In this document: in pieces, positions 1 through 8,070 of the stretch
How positions within the stretch are numbered: position 1 is the first letter of the stretch
How the letters are laid out: each line of letters opens with the position of its first letter
Assembly (NCBI GenBank): GCA_963773335.1
Contig: CAVZAT010000002.1
Coordinates: 62,001-126,000 of the forward strand
Length of the DNA stretch: 64,000 nucleotides
Direction of reading: 5' to 3'
Source of the DNA: UBA4742 sp963773335
GTDB taxonomy: Bacteria; Actinomycetota; Acidimicrobiia; Acidimicrobiales; Acidimicrobilacustridaceae
Notes under the pieces: model-generated
Databases searched by the model: none
Told to the model about the DNA's origin: nothing
Seen by the model: the letters and a program-made list of their open reading frames with translations, nothing else
Translations under genes and position numbers: made by a program

Positions 1-802
1 CCCCTCGTGCGTGTAGCAGATCAGGGAGGTGGGGGAGGGAAATCTCGAAGCCGCCCAGCTCGAACCCGATGGGTGCGTCGTCCGGGCCGACGAGTTGGAG
101 TTGATGCACCGGTCGTCTGGCTTCGAGCATCGGATCGTCCGTGATGATGCCCGATGAGCCCGTGATGACCGTGGTCCCGATGGCCTTGTCGTAGGGCTCG
201 ATCACCGCCGCCGTCAGCCGGCGACCGACGCGGTATTCGTGAGCGAGTGTCGCTCCGTCGATCTGCCGCCGGGCCGCCAGCAACGAACGGAACCCGGCGA
301 ACGATCGAATCAAGGCCAAGGCGTGCGCCCGATGCCCGGAGTGGCGTAGCTCGATACGCTCCAGGTCACCGATGAGCCCGCCTGCCACCGCAGTGCGCGC
401 CAGGGTCCACTGCGGGAAATTCATGTAGTCCTCCGCGACGACGACCCGATCGAACTGCGCGAACGAGCCGAGCGCATGGAGTTGCCTCGGCGCGATCGTG
501 GGTGTGTCGATCACGAGGATCTGGTGCGGCGCCTGAGCCCGGAGCCGTTCCAGCATGCGCGGCACGGCCTCGAGGGCGACCGACAGAATGACGACGTCGG
601 CTTCGGCGCTCGCCTCGGCCAGATCGTCGACCACGGGGATCCCCCAGGGCGATGCCGCTCGCTGGGCGTGCTGGGGGGTCCGCGACCAGAGGCCTATGAC
701 GTCGAGATGTTCGCCCAGCGTTGCCAGCGCGGGACCGAAGTTGTTGCGGATCCTCGATCCTGAGCCGGCGATGAGCACGCGTGGACGCATCGTGGCGCTC
801 AT
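1..802 (-). CDS. Gfo/Idh/MocA-like NAD(P)-binding oxidoreductase, 3' end outside window
   Basis: This gene runs off the left edge; 267 residues are visible from ATG at 802. The N-terminus reads RVLIAGSGSRIRNNF (about residues 8-22), a beta strand plus glycine-rich loop of a Rossmann dinucleotide fold. It is followed by alternating strand-like segments (DVVILSVALEAVP, QILVIDTPTIAP, VVVAEDYMNFPQW) as in sugar-type Gfo/Idh/MocA dehydrogenases. The start overlaps the stop of the upstream dioxygenase gene by 4 bases (ATGA), so the two are translationally coupled. With the pyruvyltransferase-glycosyltransferase further upstream it probably acts on a sugar or glycan precursor in the cytoplasm; the substrate is unknown. 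An internal ATG at 790 is a possible alternative start. The family is assigned from fold-level patterns only. Confidence 0.6.
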   Translation of the reverse strand, partial: MSATMRPRVLIAGSGSRIRNNFGPALATLGEHLDVIGLWSRTPQHAQRAASPWGIPVVDDLAEASAEADVVILSVALEAVPRMLERLRAQAPHQILVIDTPTIAPRQLHALGSFAQFDRVVVAEDYMNFPQWTLARTAVAGGLIGDLERIELRHSGHRAHALALIRSFAGFRSLLAARRQIDGATLAHEYRVGRRLTAAVIEPYDKAIGTTVITGSSGIITDDPMLEARRPVHQLQLVGPDDAPIGFELGGFEISLPHLPDLLHARG

Positions 803-1626
803 CGCCGAATGTGGAGGCGGACCTGGCGCAGCGCCAGAGCGGCTTCATCGATCGGCCGGACGTGGATCATCCGGCCCGGCGGAAGGTCGAAGATCTCCGG
901 AAGCTCGCCTTCGGGCTGGGGGAGCATCGCTTCGGCGATGCGTCCGAATAGGGACTCAAGGAAGGGGTCCTTTCCCCGCAGCACGTCGCGTACGGCTTGG
1001 AACTGCGGTAGACCCAGTCGACAGTTGGGTCTGGTGCGGGGTTGTACCGAAATCTTGAGCACTCGCCGGCGCACGTCGCTTCGGTTGGGGGACGCACGGT
1101 GGAAGAAGCTGCGGTTCCAAAGGAACGACGTGCCGGCGGGCCCGGTGACGTGGACTGCGGGCTTGGAGTCGATGAGGGGCCACCGCATAGGTTGCGCCAG
1201 GAAGTCGAACGCCCCGCCTTCGTCGCCGACATCGGTCAGGTAGACGAACAGGCTGACGAACCGCAGGTCGCGGGGGTCGTGGTCGGTAACCGTCTCGGCG
1301 TCCCGGTGCCAGCCGTCCAGCCGATGTGCCTCGATGTGGGGGCGGTCTTGGTTGGCCGCGATCTCGTAGATGTGGCACTGGTAGATCACCGCGTCGGCCA
1401 TGAGTTCCCAGATCAGCCGCCGCAGGGTGGCGGTGAAGACCTCATCGAACAGGCCGAGATCGAGCACCTCGTCGGCGGCGAGGTAGCTGCGATCCTCGGA
1501 ACGGAGCTTTTCGAAGGCGTGGTCGAGGGTGGCGCCCCAACCCGAGATCGTCTCCGGCGCATACAGGGGCGCGATGGCCGTGATCCCGGTCTCTATCAGT
1601 CGCCGTCGAAATTGCGCCCCCGTCAT
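799..1626 (-). CDS. PhyH-like Fe(II)/2-oxoglutarate dioxygenase
   Basis: The 275-residue protein resembles phytanoyl-CoA dioxygenase-type enzymes, which hydroxylate small molecules using Fe(II), O2 and 2-oxoglutarate. The expected facial triad is visible: H107-x-D109 within GWHRDAE, and a distal histidine near H176 in NRSFFHRASP, followed by basic residues around R187 that would bind 2-oxoglutarate. Length is normal for the family. It lies between a glycan transferase and a Rossmann-fold oxidoreductase with 4-base overlaps at both ends (ATGA at 1623-1626 and 799-802), so the three genes form one operon. A role in modifying a lipid, sugar or nucleotide-linked precursor is inferred from this context only. 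Confidence 0.75.
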   Translation of the reverse strand: MTGAQFRRRLIETGITAIAPLYAPETISGWGATLDHAFEKLRSEDRSYLAADEVLDLGLFDEVFTATLRRLIWELMADAVIYQCHIYEIAANQDRPHIEAHRLDGWHRDAETVTDHDPRDLRFVSLFVYLTDVGDEGGAFDFLAQPMRWPLIDSKPAVHVTGPAGTSFLWNRSFFHRASPNRSDVRRRVLKISVQPRTRPNCRLGLPQFQAVRDVLRGKDPFLESLFGRIAEAMLPQPEGELPEIFDLPPGRMIHVRPIDEAALALRQVRLHIRR

Positions 1627-4120
1627 CGTCCATCGACCTCGTTCGCAGTCTTCCGCCAGTCTAGGTGACTGCGATCGCCGGTCCCGATGGAGCCGGACCC
1701 GGCCAGCTCCACGAAGCGAGCCGCGACTCGGGCGCTCTCGAAGTCGCAGGCGGTGCGGTGGCCCTCACGGGCGATGCGGTCCCGCAGGTCAGCGTCTCGG
1801 CATAGGCGGTCGATCGCACGCAACATTCCTGCTGTGGAGTCGGCGACGATCGCGTTCACCTCATGGCGTACCGGCATGGCGGAGGCTGAGGCTGCGGAGA
1901 TCACGACGGGAAGGCCGTAGGACCAGGCCTTGAGCAATGTGGACTTGTTCCCCGTGACCGAGGTGGCGGGAACCACGGCGATGTCGGCCCGTTCGTAATA
2001 CGGGCCCATGTCAGGCACGTAGCCCGTCACGGTGACCGTGTCCGAAGCAAGGGCCGAAAGAGTGGGCGGCGGGTTCGACCCGACGATCAGCCACCGGAGC
2101 GGGTGAGTCAGCAAGGAGCCACGGCTGCCCGGGTCGTGAGCAAGCTCCAGCAGGGCGATCGTGGCCAAGGCGTTGCGGTCGTCTCCGAGCCGGCCGAACA
2201 CGCCAACTGAGCTGGGGGTTCCCGATCGGGAGCCGTTCCGCGCCGCCGCATGGATTGACCGGTCATCGGGAAAGCGAACCGAGTCGGGCAGCACGACGAT
2301 GGGCGAGCGACGGATCCACCGGGAGAAGTAGGACTCCTCCTCCGGGCTCATCACGACGACCGGGTCCCCTTCCGCGTCGACGCGTCGCAGGAGTCGATGC
2401 ACGATAAGGGTGCGTCGCGCCGCGTGAGTCATCGCGGACTTGCGGCGCTGGGTGGGGGTGAGGGCGCTCTCGTTCCGAGGAGCTCGCTCGAACCCCTCCT
2501 CCAGCAGGTAGACGGTGTGGAGGCCCCGAGCCCTGCGACCCACCCCCAGGTGGGCCATGGCGCTGTGGGTGACGATCAGAATGCCGGGAAAGCGCGTGGC
2601 GGCGTCGAGCTCGGGGATCGAGGTGTTAGCCAGGCGTGGCCGGGCCAGGGCTCGGGCCGGCTCGGTGACGCGGCGGCGCCCCGAGCGGGGTGCTCGAATG
2701 GGCCGGACGTCCACATGATCGAGCTCGGGAAACTCGTCGACGAGCTGCTCGCGGATGCTGGGTCCGTCGACCCCGGTCGCGTCGAGAAGGGCGCGCCGAG
2801 TGCCGACGACCAATCCGGTCGGCGCCCGTGCGGCCAGGCCGTGAAGGAACCCGGAATAGCGATCGACGAACCCGGTCGGCAAGGTGGGCAGCGGTATGCG
2901 ATCTGAGACGAAGAGGAATCCATGGGCGTCGACTGCCGCCTTCCACCCCAGCCGAAGTGGGGGCAGTGCCGGCAGGCCCATCTGCTGACGGACGTCTGCG
3001 ACCCGGGACCGGAGCACCGTTTGCTGGCGGCGGATCTCCACGTCGAGGTGGCGCCGAGCGCCGTCGTAGCTGTCGTCGAGCCTCTCGACCATGGTCACGA
3101 CATCCTCTGGCGAGCCGGTCGCGGCGGGGATGGACCACTCGCCGCACCCGATCGACTCGAGGTAGTCCTGGCACTTGTCGTGGTAGGACCAGGAGACGGT
3201 GGGCACGCGGCCGCAGGTGGCCACTACCGCGGCATGCAAACGTGTTGCCACCACAACGCGAGCTTCGGCCAGCATCGCCACCGCTGCCGAGGACGGCACC
3301 TCCACGTTTCGGCAGGCGACGCCGGCGCGGAGGGCCACCCGGCGGGCCAGACCTGAATCCTGGTCCCAGACCTGGAGCACCTCCACCGCCCATCCGGCGG
3401 CCGCAAGCTTGTCCACCAGCTCGACGTAACCGTTCTCGTCGGCGTTGGTCGCCTCGACGTCGGCCACGTTCACGAAGACCCGGCGTGCCTCGACCGGAGA
3501 CGGCTCCCGGTCGGGCGCAGCCAGGAGGGCGGAGTCGCCCACGATGCGGGCGGGGATGCCGGCCGAGATCAGCGCGCTTGCAGTTCGCGGTCCCCGAGCG
3601 CCGATGGGTCGCACCAACCCTTCCACCTTCCCCCAGGCCAGCGCTTCGCCGGGCGCGTCGTACAGCCCATCCAGCCCGACCCCCAACGTATGGATCGGGC
3701 AACCTGGCGCTACCTGGCCGAGCCGCTCGAGGCGCCGGCGCCAGTGGGGTCGCAGGTAGAGGGTTCCGCCGCCGACCAGCGCGGTCATGCCGTCGTCGAG
3801 CCCGGTGACGCGCAGGACCAGGCGGACCCGCGCCGCGGCCGAGGCCGTATCACGGCCTCCCACGGCAGCACGACGATGGTGTCGTCGATGAATGCGTCGA
3901 CGCACTCGTCATGAATGATGTCGTCTCCGAGGTTGCCGAAGCCGTGGAACCCGAAGTAGATCAGTGCTCGGCGCGGCGCTGCGTGGCGCCGGAACTGCCA
4001 CACGGCCCGCCCGAGACGCGCCCAGGCGTGCATGTTGGTCGTACCGGCCCGGGTCAGGCGACCGACCCAGCGGTCCAACCAGGCCACCGATGGTTGGACG
4101 CGGGACGCATGGGGAGTCAC
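1623..4120 (-). CDS. Polysaccharide pyruvyltransferase fused to GT4-type glycosyltransferase, frame interrupted near 3833-3850
   Basis: Two frames make one protein. The N-terminus (GTG 4120, or ATG 4110) contains YFGFHGFGNLGDDIIHDE, the signature opening of the CsaB/WcaK polysaccharide pyruvyltransferase family. The second frame continues with GMTALVGGGTLYLR, IGARGPRTASAL, IVGDSALL and VVVATRLHAAVVATCGRVPTV, all landmarks of the same family, up to about residue 400. The C-terminal half (from about LRLGWKAAVDAHGFLFV) is a GT-B glycosyltransferase with GVFGRLGDDRNA, WLIVGSNP, VTGYVPDMGPYYERADIAVVP and NKSTLLKAWSYGLPVV. The frame changes between VVLPWEAVI and RVRLVLRVTG; an indel error is likely because both sides are conserved. 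Its stop overlaps the dioxygenase start. It would transfer ketal pyruvate and/or sugar onto a cell-surface polymer. Confidence 0.72.
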
Positions 4121-4235
4121 GGGTGGATCGTTCCTGGTGCTGGGCCGCTGTGCAAGCTGGTGGCTGGTACCAGGACACTTTGCGTCAGCGGCACCATCGA
4201 TGACCCGGCCAGCCTTCCCGCCGCGGGGCTCCCGC

Positions 4236-4247
4236 TAGGGTTGGCCT
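4236..4247 (+). promoter_or_regulatory. Leaderless-type -10 box before the 45-aa membrane protein gene
   Basis: TAGGGT at 4236-4241 is followed by exactly six bases and then GTG at 4248. No Shine-Dalgarno sequence fits between them. The same geometry recurs before several other genes in the window. No convincing -35 is seen. Confidence 0.4.
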
Positions 4248-4385
4248 GTGAAGATGCTGCGCCGGGCGCTGGTCGCCCTCGGGATTGCCGGAGCGGTCGC
4301 CGCGGTCCTACGGGTTCGGGGCTCGGGCGGCACGCCGCCCCAGGACGGCGGTTGGCGCGAGCTGGTCGACGGGGACCAGCCCTGA
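4248..4385 (+). CDS. Small membrane protein, 45 aa
   Basis: A GTG-started frame encodes 45 residues beginning MKMLRRALVALGIAGAVAAV, a basic N-terminus followed by one hydrophobic helix, and ending PQDGGWRELVDGDQP. The shape (short positively charged start, single transmembrane segment, polar tail with a GGWREL motif) resembles small single-pass hypotheticals that I recall from actinomycetes. It sits 19 bases upstream of the NAD-binding protein gene at 4405 and is probably cotranscribed with it. A TAGGGT box six bases before the GTG suggests a leaderless mRNA. Function unknown. Confidence 0.6.
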   Translation: MKMLRRALVALGIAGAVAAVLRVRGSGGTPPQDGGWRELVDGDQP

Positions 4386-4404
4386 GCACGGCTGGGGCCA
4401 ACCC

Positions 4405-5409
4405 ATGACCACCGCCGCGGTTCTTGGCGTGGGCGCCGTCGGTGCCCGCGTGGCGCGCCAGCTGCTGTCCACCGAAGGCGTGGACGAGGTCGTCCTGCGG
4501 GACGACCGTGGGCCCCGTCTCGAGACCATCGCCCGATCTCTGGGCGAGGGCGCGGTGATCGATCTGGCCCCGTTCGCCGACCCGGTCGAGGCCGATGTGG
4601 TGGTGCTGGCCGGTCCGCCAGGCGACCACGGCGCCCTGGCTCGTCGGGCGGTCTCGCGGGGCCAGTCGGTGGTCTCCGCCTCTGACGCCATCGCCGACGT
4701 GCGCGCCCTGCTCGATCTCGACACCGAGGCCCGCGAGCGGGCGGTGACGGTTGGGGTGGGCGCGGGCTTCGGCCCCGGGCTGACCTGCGTGCTGGTCGCC
4801 CGGGCCGCGGCGGGCTTCGATTCGGTCGACGAGGTGCACGTGGCCAAGGTGGGAACCGGCGGACCGGCCTGCGCCCGCCAACACCACCGCGCTCTGGGTG
4901 GGATGGCGGTCGACTGGCGCGACGGGGGATGGGTGCACCGCCCGTCCGGCAGCGGACGCGAGTTGTGCTGGTTCCCCGACCCGGTGGGCGCGGAGGACTG
5001 CTACCGCGCCGCCCTGCCCGACTCCCTGCTGCTCGTACCGGCCTTCCCGGGCGTGCACCGGGTGACGGCTCGGCTGGCTGCCACCCGACGCGACCGCCTC
5101 ACCGCGCGCCTACCCATGCTGCGCCCCCCACATCCCGAGGGCGGTCCGGGCGCGGTGCGGGTGGAGGTCCGGGGGCGACGAGGCGGCAGCCGGGATGTGA
5201 CCGTGCTCGGATCGATGGATCGGCCGGCCGTGGCCGCCGGAGCGGTGGCCGCCCTGGCCGCGTTGCGGGCGGTGCAGGGCCGAGTGACCCGATTCGGAGC
5301 GGCGGGGTTGGCCGAGCTGGTCGAACCCGTCGCCTTCTTGGCCGACCTGCGTCGTCGCGGCGTGCGCTCGGCGGTCTTCCAACGCAATGCGGGTGGCGGA
5401 TCAGCCTGA
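4405..5409 (+). CDS. NAD(P)-binding saccharopine dehydrogenase-like protein
   Basis: The 334-residue protein starts TTAAVLGVGAVGARVARQLL, a textbook Rossmann GxGxxG loop. It continues with VVLRDDRGPRLETIARSLG (strand with acidic residue that would bind the ribose) and VVVLAGPPGDHGALARRAV. The middle part (VGVGAGFGPGLTCVLVARAA) resembles the saccharopine dehydrogenase/homospermidine synthase-like group, where a glycine-rich segment precedes the substrate domain. ATG 4405 is chosen because the glycine loop begins within ten residues; an earlier in-frame start would overlap the small gene at 4248-4385. Substrate unknown. The N-terminal NAD-binding domain is secure, the exact subfamily is not. 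Confidence 0.6.
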   Translation: MTTAAVLGVGAVGARVARQLLSTEGVDEVVLRDDRGPRLETIARSLGEGAVIDLAPFADPVEADVVVLAGPPGDHGALARRAVSRGQSVVSASDAIADVRALLDLDTEARERAVTVGVGAGFGPGLTCVLVARAAAGFDSVDEVHVAKVGTGGPACARQHHRALGGMAVDWRDGGWVHRPSGSGRELCWFPDPVGAEDCYRAALPDSLLLVPAFPGVHRVTARLAATRRDRLTARLPMLRPPHPEGGPGAVRVEVRGRRGGSRDVTVLGSMDRPAVAAGAVAALAALRAVQGRVTRFGAAGLAELVEPVAFLADLRRRGVRSAVFQRNAGGGSA

Positions 5410-5654
5410 GACACCGCTCGGCTTTCCCACCGGCAAGGGGGGTTATCCACAGAATGAGGCTGAATGACTCAGTTCTATGGGCCGCATGGCCTACGTCCAC
5501 ATCACCGCACGTAGTCGCAGGTCACAGCGCTACCACTGAACGTGGTTTATAGAAATTACATCAACGAAATTTATCGGAATTCGGTCTAAGTCCTAAAGTT
5601 CTCCCCAGGCCGAGACGAAGAATCGGGGCGTTGGAGCGAGGGAGGGCGACTGCC
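5410..5654 (+). promoter_or_regulatory. A+T-richer upstream region of the sigma factor gene
   Basis: This 245-base gap has clearly lower G+C than its surroundings (for example GGTTTATAGAAATTACATCA and the bases around 5570). It carries a DnaA-box-like nonamer at 5443-5451 and, just before the gene, TAAAGTTC with GCCGAGAC eleven bases after the TAAA. That resembles a FliA/WhiG promoter, but the spacing is about four bases too short. GAGGGAGGG near 5637-5646 is a good ribosome binding site for ATG 5655. Confidence 0.45.
5443..5451 (+). other. Single DnaA-box-like nonamer
   Basis: TTATCCACA is a perfect match to the consensus DnaA box. Only one copy is present and no dnaA, dnaN or box cluster is nearby, so it is not evidence for an origin. 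It may be chance or a DnaA-responsive site upstream of the sigma factor. Confidence 0.3.
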
Positions 5655-6509
5655 ATGACCACCACGAAGACCGATGTCCAAGAGCTGTCTCGGCTGATCG
5701 AGGAGCATCTACCACTGGTGAAGCACATCGTGTTCCAGGTGGCCGTGCACTTCCCGCGCCACGTGGACCGCGACGAGCTCGCCCGGGCCGGGGCCCTGGG
5801 TCTGGTCGAAGCGGCTCGCCGCTACGACGAGTCCCGGGGCGTCCCCTTCGACCGCTTCGCGGCCCAGCGCATTCGCGGCGCCATACTCGACGCCGTTCGG
5901 GCGGCCGACTGGGCCCCGCGTTCGGTACGCACGCTGGCCCGTCGGCTGGAGTCGGTCGAGCAGCGCCTGGCCACCGAGCTGGGCCGCATCCCTTCGTCGC
6001 CCGAGATGGCCAGCGCCCTGGGCATGACGGATCAGGAACTGGCCCGGCTCCGCGACCGGCTCTTCCGTTCCGTCGTCCTCGCGCTGGAGCACGAGGTCAA
6101 CGACGCGGGCGACGAGGATCTGACGCTGGTGGACGTGTTGCGCGATCGCAGCACCGTCGAGCCGCTCGAGGAGCTCGAGACCCGAGAGCTGCACGCATAC
6201 CTGCGTGACGCCGTCCATCTGCTGCCCGAACGCCACCGCCTGGTGATCGTCGGCTACTTCCTGGAGAACCGCACCTCGCAGGAGCTGGCCCGCTTCTTGG
6301 GGGTGACCGAGTCCCGAGTGTCCCAGCTGCGCTCCGAGGCCTTGACCATGCTCAAGGACGGCATCGAGGCCCAGTACGCCGGCCCGGTGGCGCCCCCGGA
6401 GGCCAGCATCGGCCGGGTGGCGCGCCGCAAGGCCAGCTACGCCTCGGCCATCGCCGAAGCCAGCGCCTGGCAGAACCGCCTGAGCTTGGTCGGCTCGAGT
6501 CATCCCTGA
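5655..6509 (+). CDS. RNA polymerase sigma factor, FliA/WhiG (sigma-28) type
   Basis: The 284-residue protein has the three conserved sigma-70 regions of group 3 factors. Region 2 covers about residues 15-95 (LVKHIVFQVAVHFPRHVDRD, GALGLVEAARRYDESRGVPF, RIRGAILDAVRAADWAPRSV). Region 3 covers about 100-165 (SVEQRLATELGRIPSSPEMA). Region 4 is near the end (HLLPERHRLVIVGYFLENRT, SQELARFLGVTESRVSQLRS). The RGAILDAVR-x-DWAPRSVR stretch is typical of FliA/WhiG. These factors drive motility or, in streptomycetes, sporulation genes. No flagellar or sporulation gene and no anti-sigma gene is adjacent. ATG 5655 follows a strong GAGGGAGGG. Core promoter recognition is secure; the regulon is not. Confidence 0.88.
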   Translation: MTTTKTDVQELSRLIEEHLPLVKHIVFQVAVHFPRHVDRDELARAGALGLVEAARRYDESRGVPFDRFAAQRIRGAILDAVRAADWAPRSVRTLARRLESVEQRLATELGRIPSSPEMASALGMTDQELARLRDRLFRSVVLALEHEVNDAGDEDLTLVDVLRDRSTVEPLEELETRELHAYLRDAVHLLPERHRLVIVGYFLENRTSQELARFLGVTESRVSQLRSEALTMLKDGIEAQYAGPVAPPEASIGRVARRKASYASAIAEASAWQNRLSLVGSSHP

Positions 6510-6536
6510 CCGACGTTCGGGGCCGAGCCGCGCGGC

Positions 6537-7141
6537 GTGGCCCGGAGTCGGAGCGAGTCATCCTTCGTGTACGAACCTGGGCCCGGGGTCCCTCTGACTC
6601 GCGTCCCCAACCGCCCGACCCTTGTCAGTTGTGTGTCTGATGTGGCGGCCGAGCTCGGTGCCTGCTGGCATGCGGTCAACGACGCGGTGATGGCCTATGG
6701 GGCGGCGTTGCTCGACGCCGATGTGGACCGGGTCGGTGTCGTCGCCGCGCTGGGCGTCGATGAGGTGCTGTTCGCCCGGTTGGGGCGGTGGCGGACCCAG
6801 GCGTGGTCGACCTCGATCGTCGATGTCGCCGCCGGTCAGCTCCTCGACGTGATCGAGGGCCGCTCCTCGGGCGGGCTCTGCGCCTGGCTGTCGGCGATGC
6901 CCGAGGTGTGGCGCGACGCGATCTGTTGGGCGGTGCTGGACCTGTCGGGGCCGTGGCGCCTGGCGTTCGACACGATGCTGCCCGCCGCGGTCCAGGTCGC
7001 CGATCCGTTCCATCTGGTGAAGCTGGCCAACCAGCGTCTCGACGAGGTCCGCCGCCGGGTCCAGAACGAGACCCTGGGCACCGCGGCCACAAGAACGATC
7101 CGCTGTATCGGTCCCGCCGGCTGTTGACCCGAGCCAGGTAA
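6537..7141 (+). pseudogene. ISL3-family transposase remnant
   Basis: The reading frame resembles the middle of an ISL3-type transposase: an HTH-like SDVAAELGACWHAVNDAVMA, then AALGVDEVLF (first catalytic Asp) and VQVADPFHLVKLANQRLDEVRRRVQ (second Asp region). The N-terminal zinc finger and the C-terminal part with the catalytic Glu are missing; only about 200 of roughly 400 residues remain. Near 7078 the frame changes: the continuation GHRGHKNDPLYRSRRLLTRA lies in a neighbouring frame and ends at 7141. No terminal inverted repeats could be recognised. The element is therefore inactive. Confidence 0.75.
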
Positions 7142-7152
7142 TGGTGTAATCA
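7124..7152 (+). promoter_or_regulatory. Possible promoter inside the end of the ISL3 remnant
   Basis: TTGACC (7124-7129) lies 17 bases before TAATCA (7147-7152), and the next gene starts with ATG at 7160, only seven bases later and without a ribosome binding site. The -35 hexamer is inside the transposase remnant, so the downstream gene may be expressed leaderlessly from the old element. TGTAAT (7145-7150) is an alternative -10. Confidence 0.35.
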
Positions 7153-7159
7153 TGTAACT

Positions 7160-7690
7160 ATGTCAGCCACAAGGGTCTGGTCGGTCGCTGAGGTCCGCAG
7201 CTGGTTCGCCGGTCGGATGCCCGATTCCTGGTTCTCGTCGCCGCCCGAGGTATCCGCCGACCGTGACGAGATCCTGATCGTCGGTGATCTGGACGTGCCC
7301 GCCGTCGCCGCTGACGTCAGCAGCGACGAGGTCGAGGTGGCCCAGCGGGCGCGCATCTCGGGATTCCGCGAGGACACACGGGATCATCGGGTCAAGATCG
7401 CCACTGAGGCCGAACTGCTCTGGGGACGAAAGGTGTCCTGGGGGGCGCGGTGTGGCTCGGTGGAGGAGCTGTTCACCACGCACAGCGCTCCCGTCATGAC
7501 CCGGCTGCGCATGCGTGAGCGGGCCGTGCTCGACACGCTCATCGACGCCGGCGTAGCCCGGAGCCGCAGCGAGGCCTTGGCCTGGTGTGTGCGGCTCGTG
7601 GATCGCCACCAGGGGGAGTGGATCGATCAGCTGCGCACCGCCATGGCCGCCGTGGAGCAGATACGGGCCGACGGGCCCGATCGCCAGTAG
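7160..7690 (+). CDS. Conserved hypothetical protein, 176 aa
   Basis: The protein has no domain I can name. The N-terminal half is acidic with EILIVGDLDVP and a short charged linker (GFREDTRDHRVKIATEAE). The C-terminal half, GRKVSWGARCGSVEELFTTH followed by VLDTLIDAGVARSRSEALAWCVRLV, looks conserved. The last part resembles a short ribbon-helix-helix-like or helical motif (SRSEALAW), as in some actinobacterial hypotheticals. No signal peptide or membrane segment is present. It follows the ISL3 remnant directly and may use a promoter in it. ATG 7160 is the only start close to the candidate -10. A DNA-binding role is speculation. Confidence 0.65.
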   Translation: MSATRVWSVAEVRSWFAGRMPDSWFSSPPEVSADRDEILIVGDLDVPAVAADVSSDEVEVAQRARISGFREDTRDHRVKIATEAELLWGRKVSWGARCGSVEELFTTHSAPVMTRLRMRERAVLDTLIDAGVARSRSEALAWCVRLVDRHQGEWIDQLRTAMAAVEQIRADGPDRQ

Positions 7691-7708
7691 GGCTCGGCCT
7701 GGCGCGAC

Positions 7709-7981
7709 TCAGTCCGGTGTCGAGGTGGCGGTCGACGAGCCCTGGCCCGCCGGTTCCGGTGGCTGGGCCGTGCCGGGCCGGCGACGATGGCGCAGGTACA
7801 GCAGCACCCCGCCTCCGATGATGATCAGGTTCAGCAGGATCACCATGACCAGCCCAGTCGGATTGCTCGGGTCGCTGGTGGCCAACTTCGGGTCGCCCGG
7901 GGCGAAGGTGGTGACCGTGGTGGCCAGCTTCGAAGCCAGGTGGCTGGCCAACATCAGGCCCAGGAGCGCGTTCACCGCCAA
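7709..7981 (-). CDS. Small membrane protein, about 90 aa
   Basis: This short protein has one clear transmembrane helix, GLVMVILLNLIIIGGGVLLY, followed by a basic stop-transfer RHRRRP and a Pro/Thr/Ser-rich cytoplasmic tail. A weaker hydrophobic stretch at the N-terminus could be a second helix or a signal. The first codon is TTG 7981; GTG 7975 is an equally plausible start. It is convergent with the preceding hypothetical gene and downstream of the histidinol-phosphatase-like gene. Function unknown. Confidence 0.5.
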   Translation of the reverse strand: MAVNALLGLMLASHLASKLATTVTTFAPGDPKLATSDPSNPTGLVMVILLNLIIIGGGVLLYLRHRRRPGTAQPPEPAGQGSSTATSTPD

Positions 7982-8070
7982 TGCCGATCAGATCTCGGGG
8001 AGGCCATGATCATGCACCGCACGGTACCGGCCGACGGGCGCTGGTCGCACGCGGGCTCGGTCGGCCGCGG

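Noticed and set aside
3833..3850. Programmed frameshift in the pyruvyltransferase fusion
   Set aside because: No slippery heptamer or downstream hairpin is evident, and similar breaks occur in many unrelated genes.
5443..5451. Replication origin
   Set aside because: A single DnaA box with no cluster, no dnaA/dnaN and no gene-strand switch typical of oriC.
5592..5614. Canonical FliA/WhiG promoter before the sigma factor gene
   Set aside because: TAAA and GCCGAGA are present, but the spacing is about four bases too short and GATAA is not conserved.
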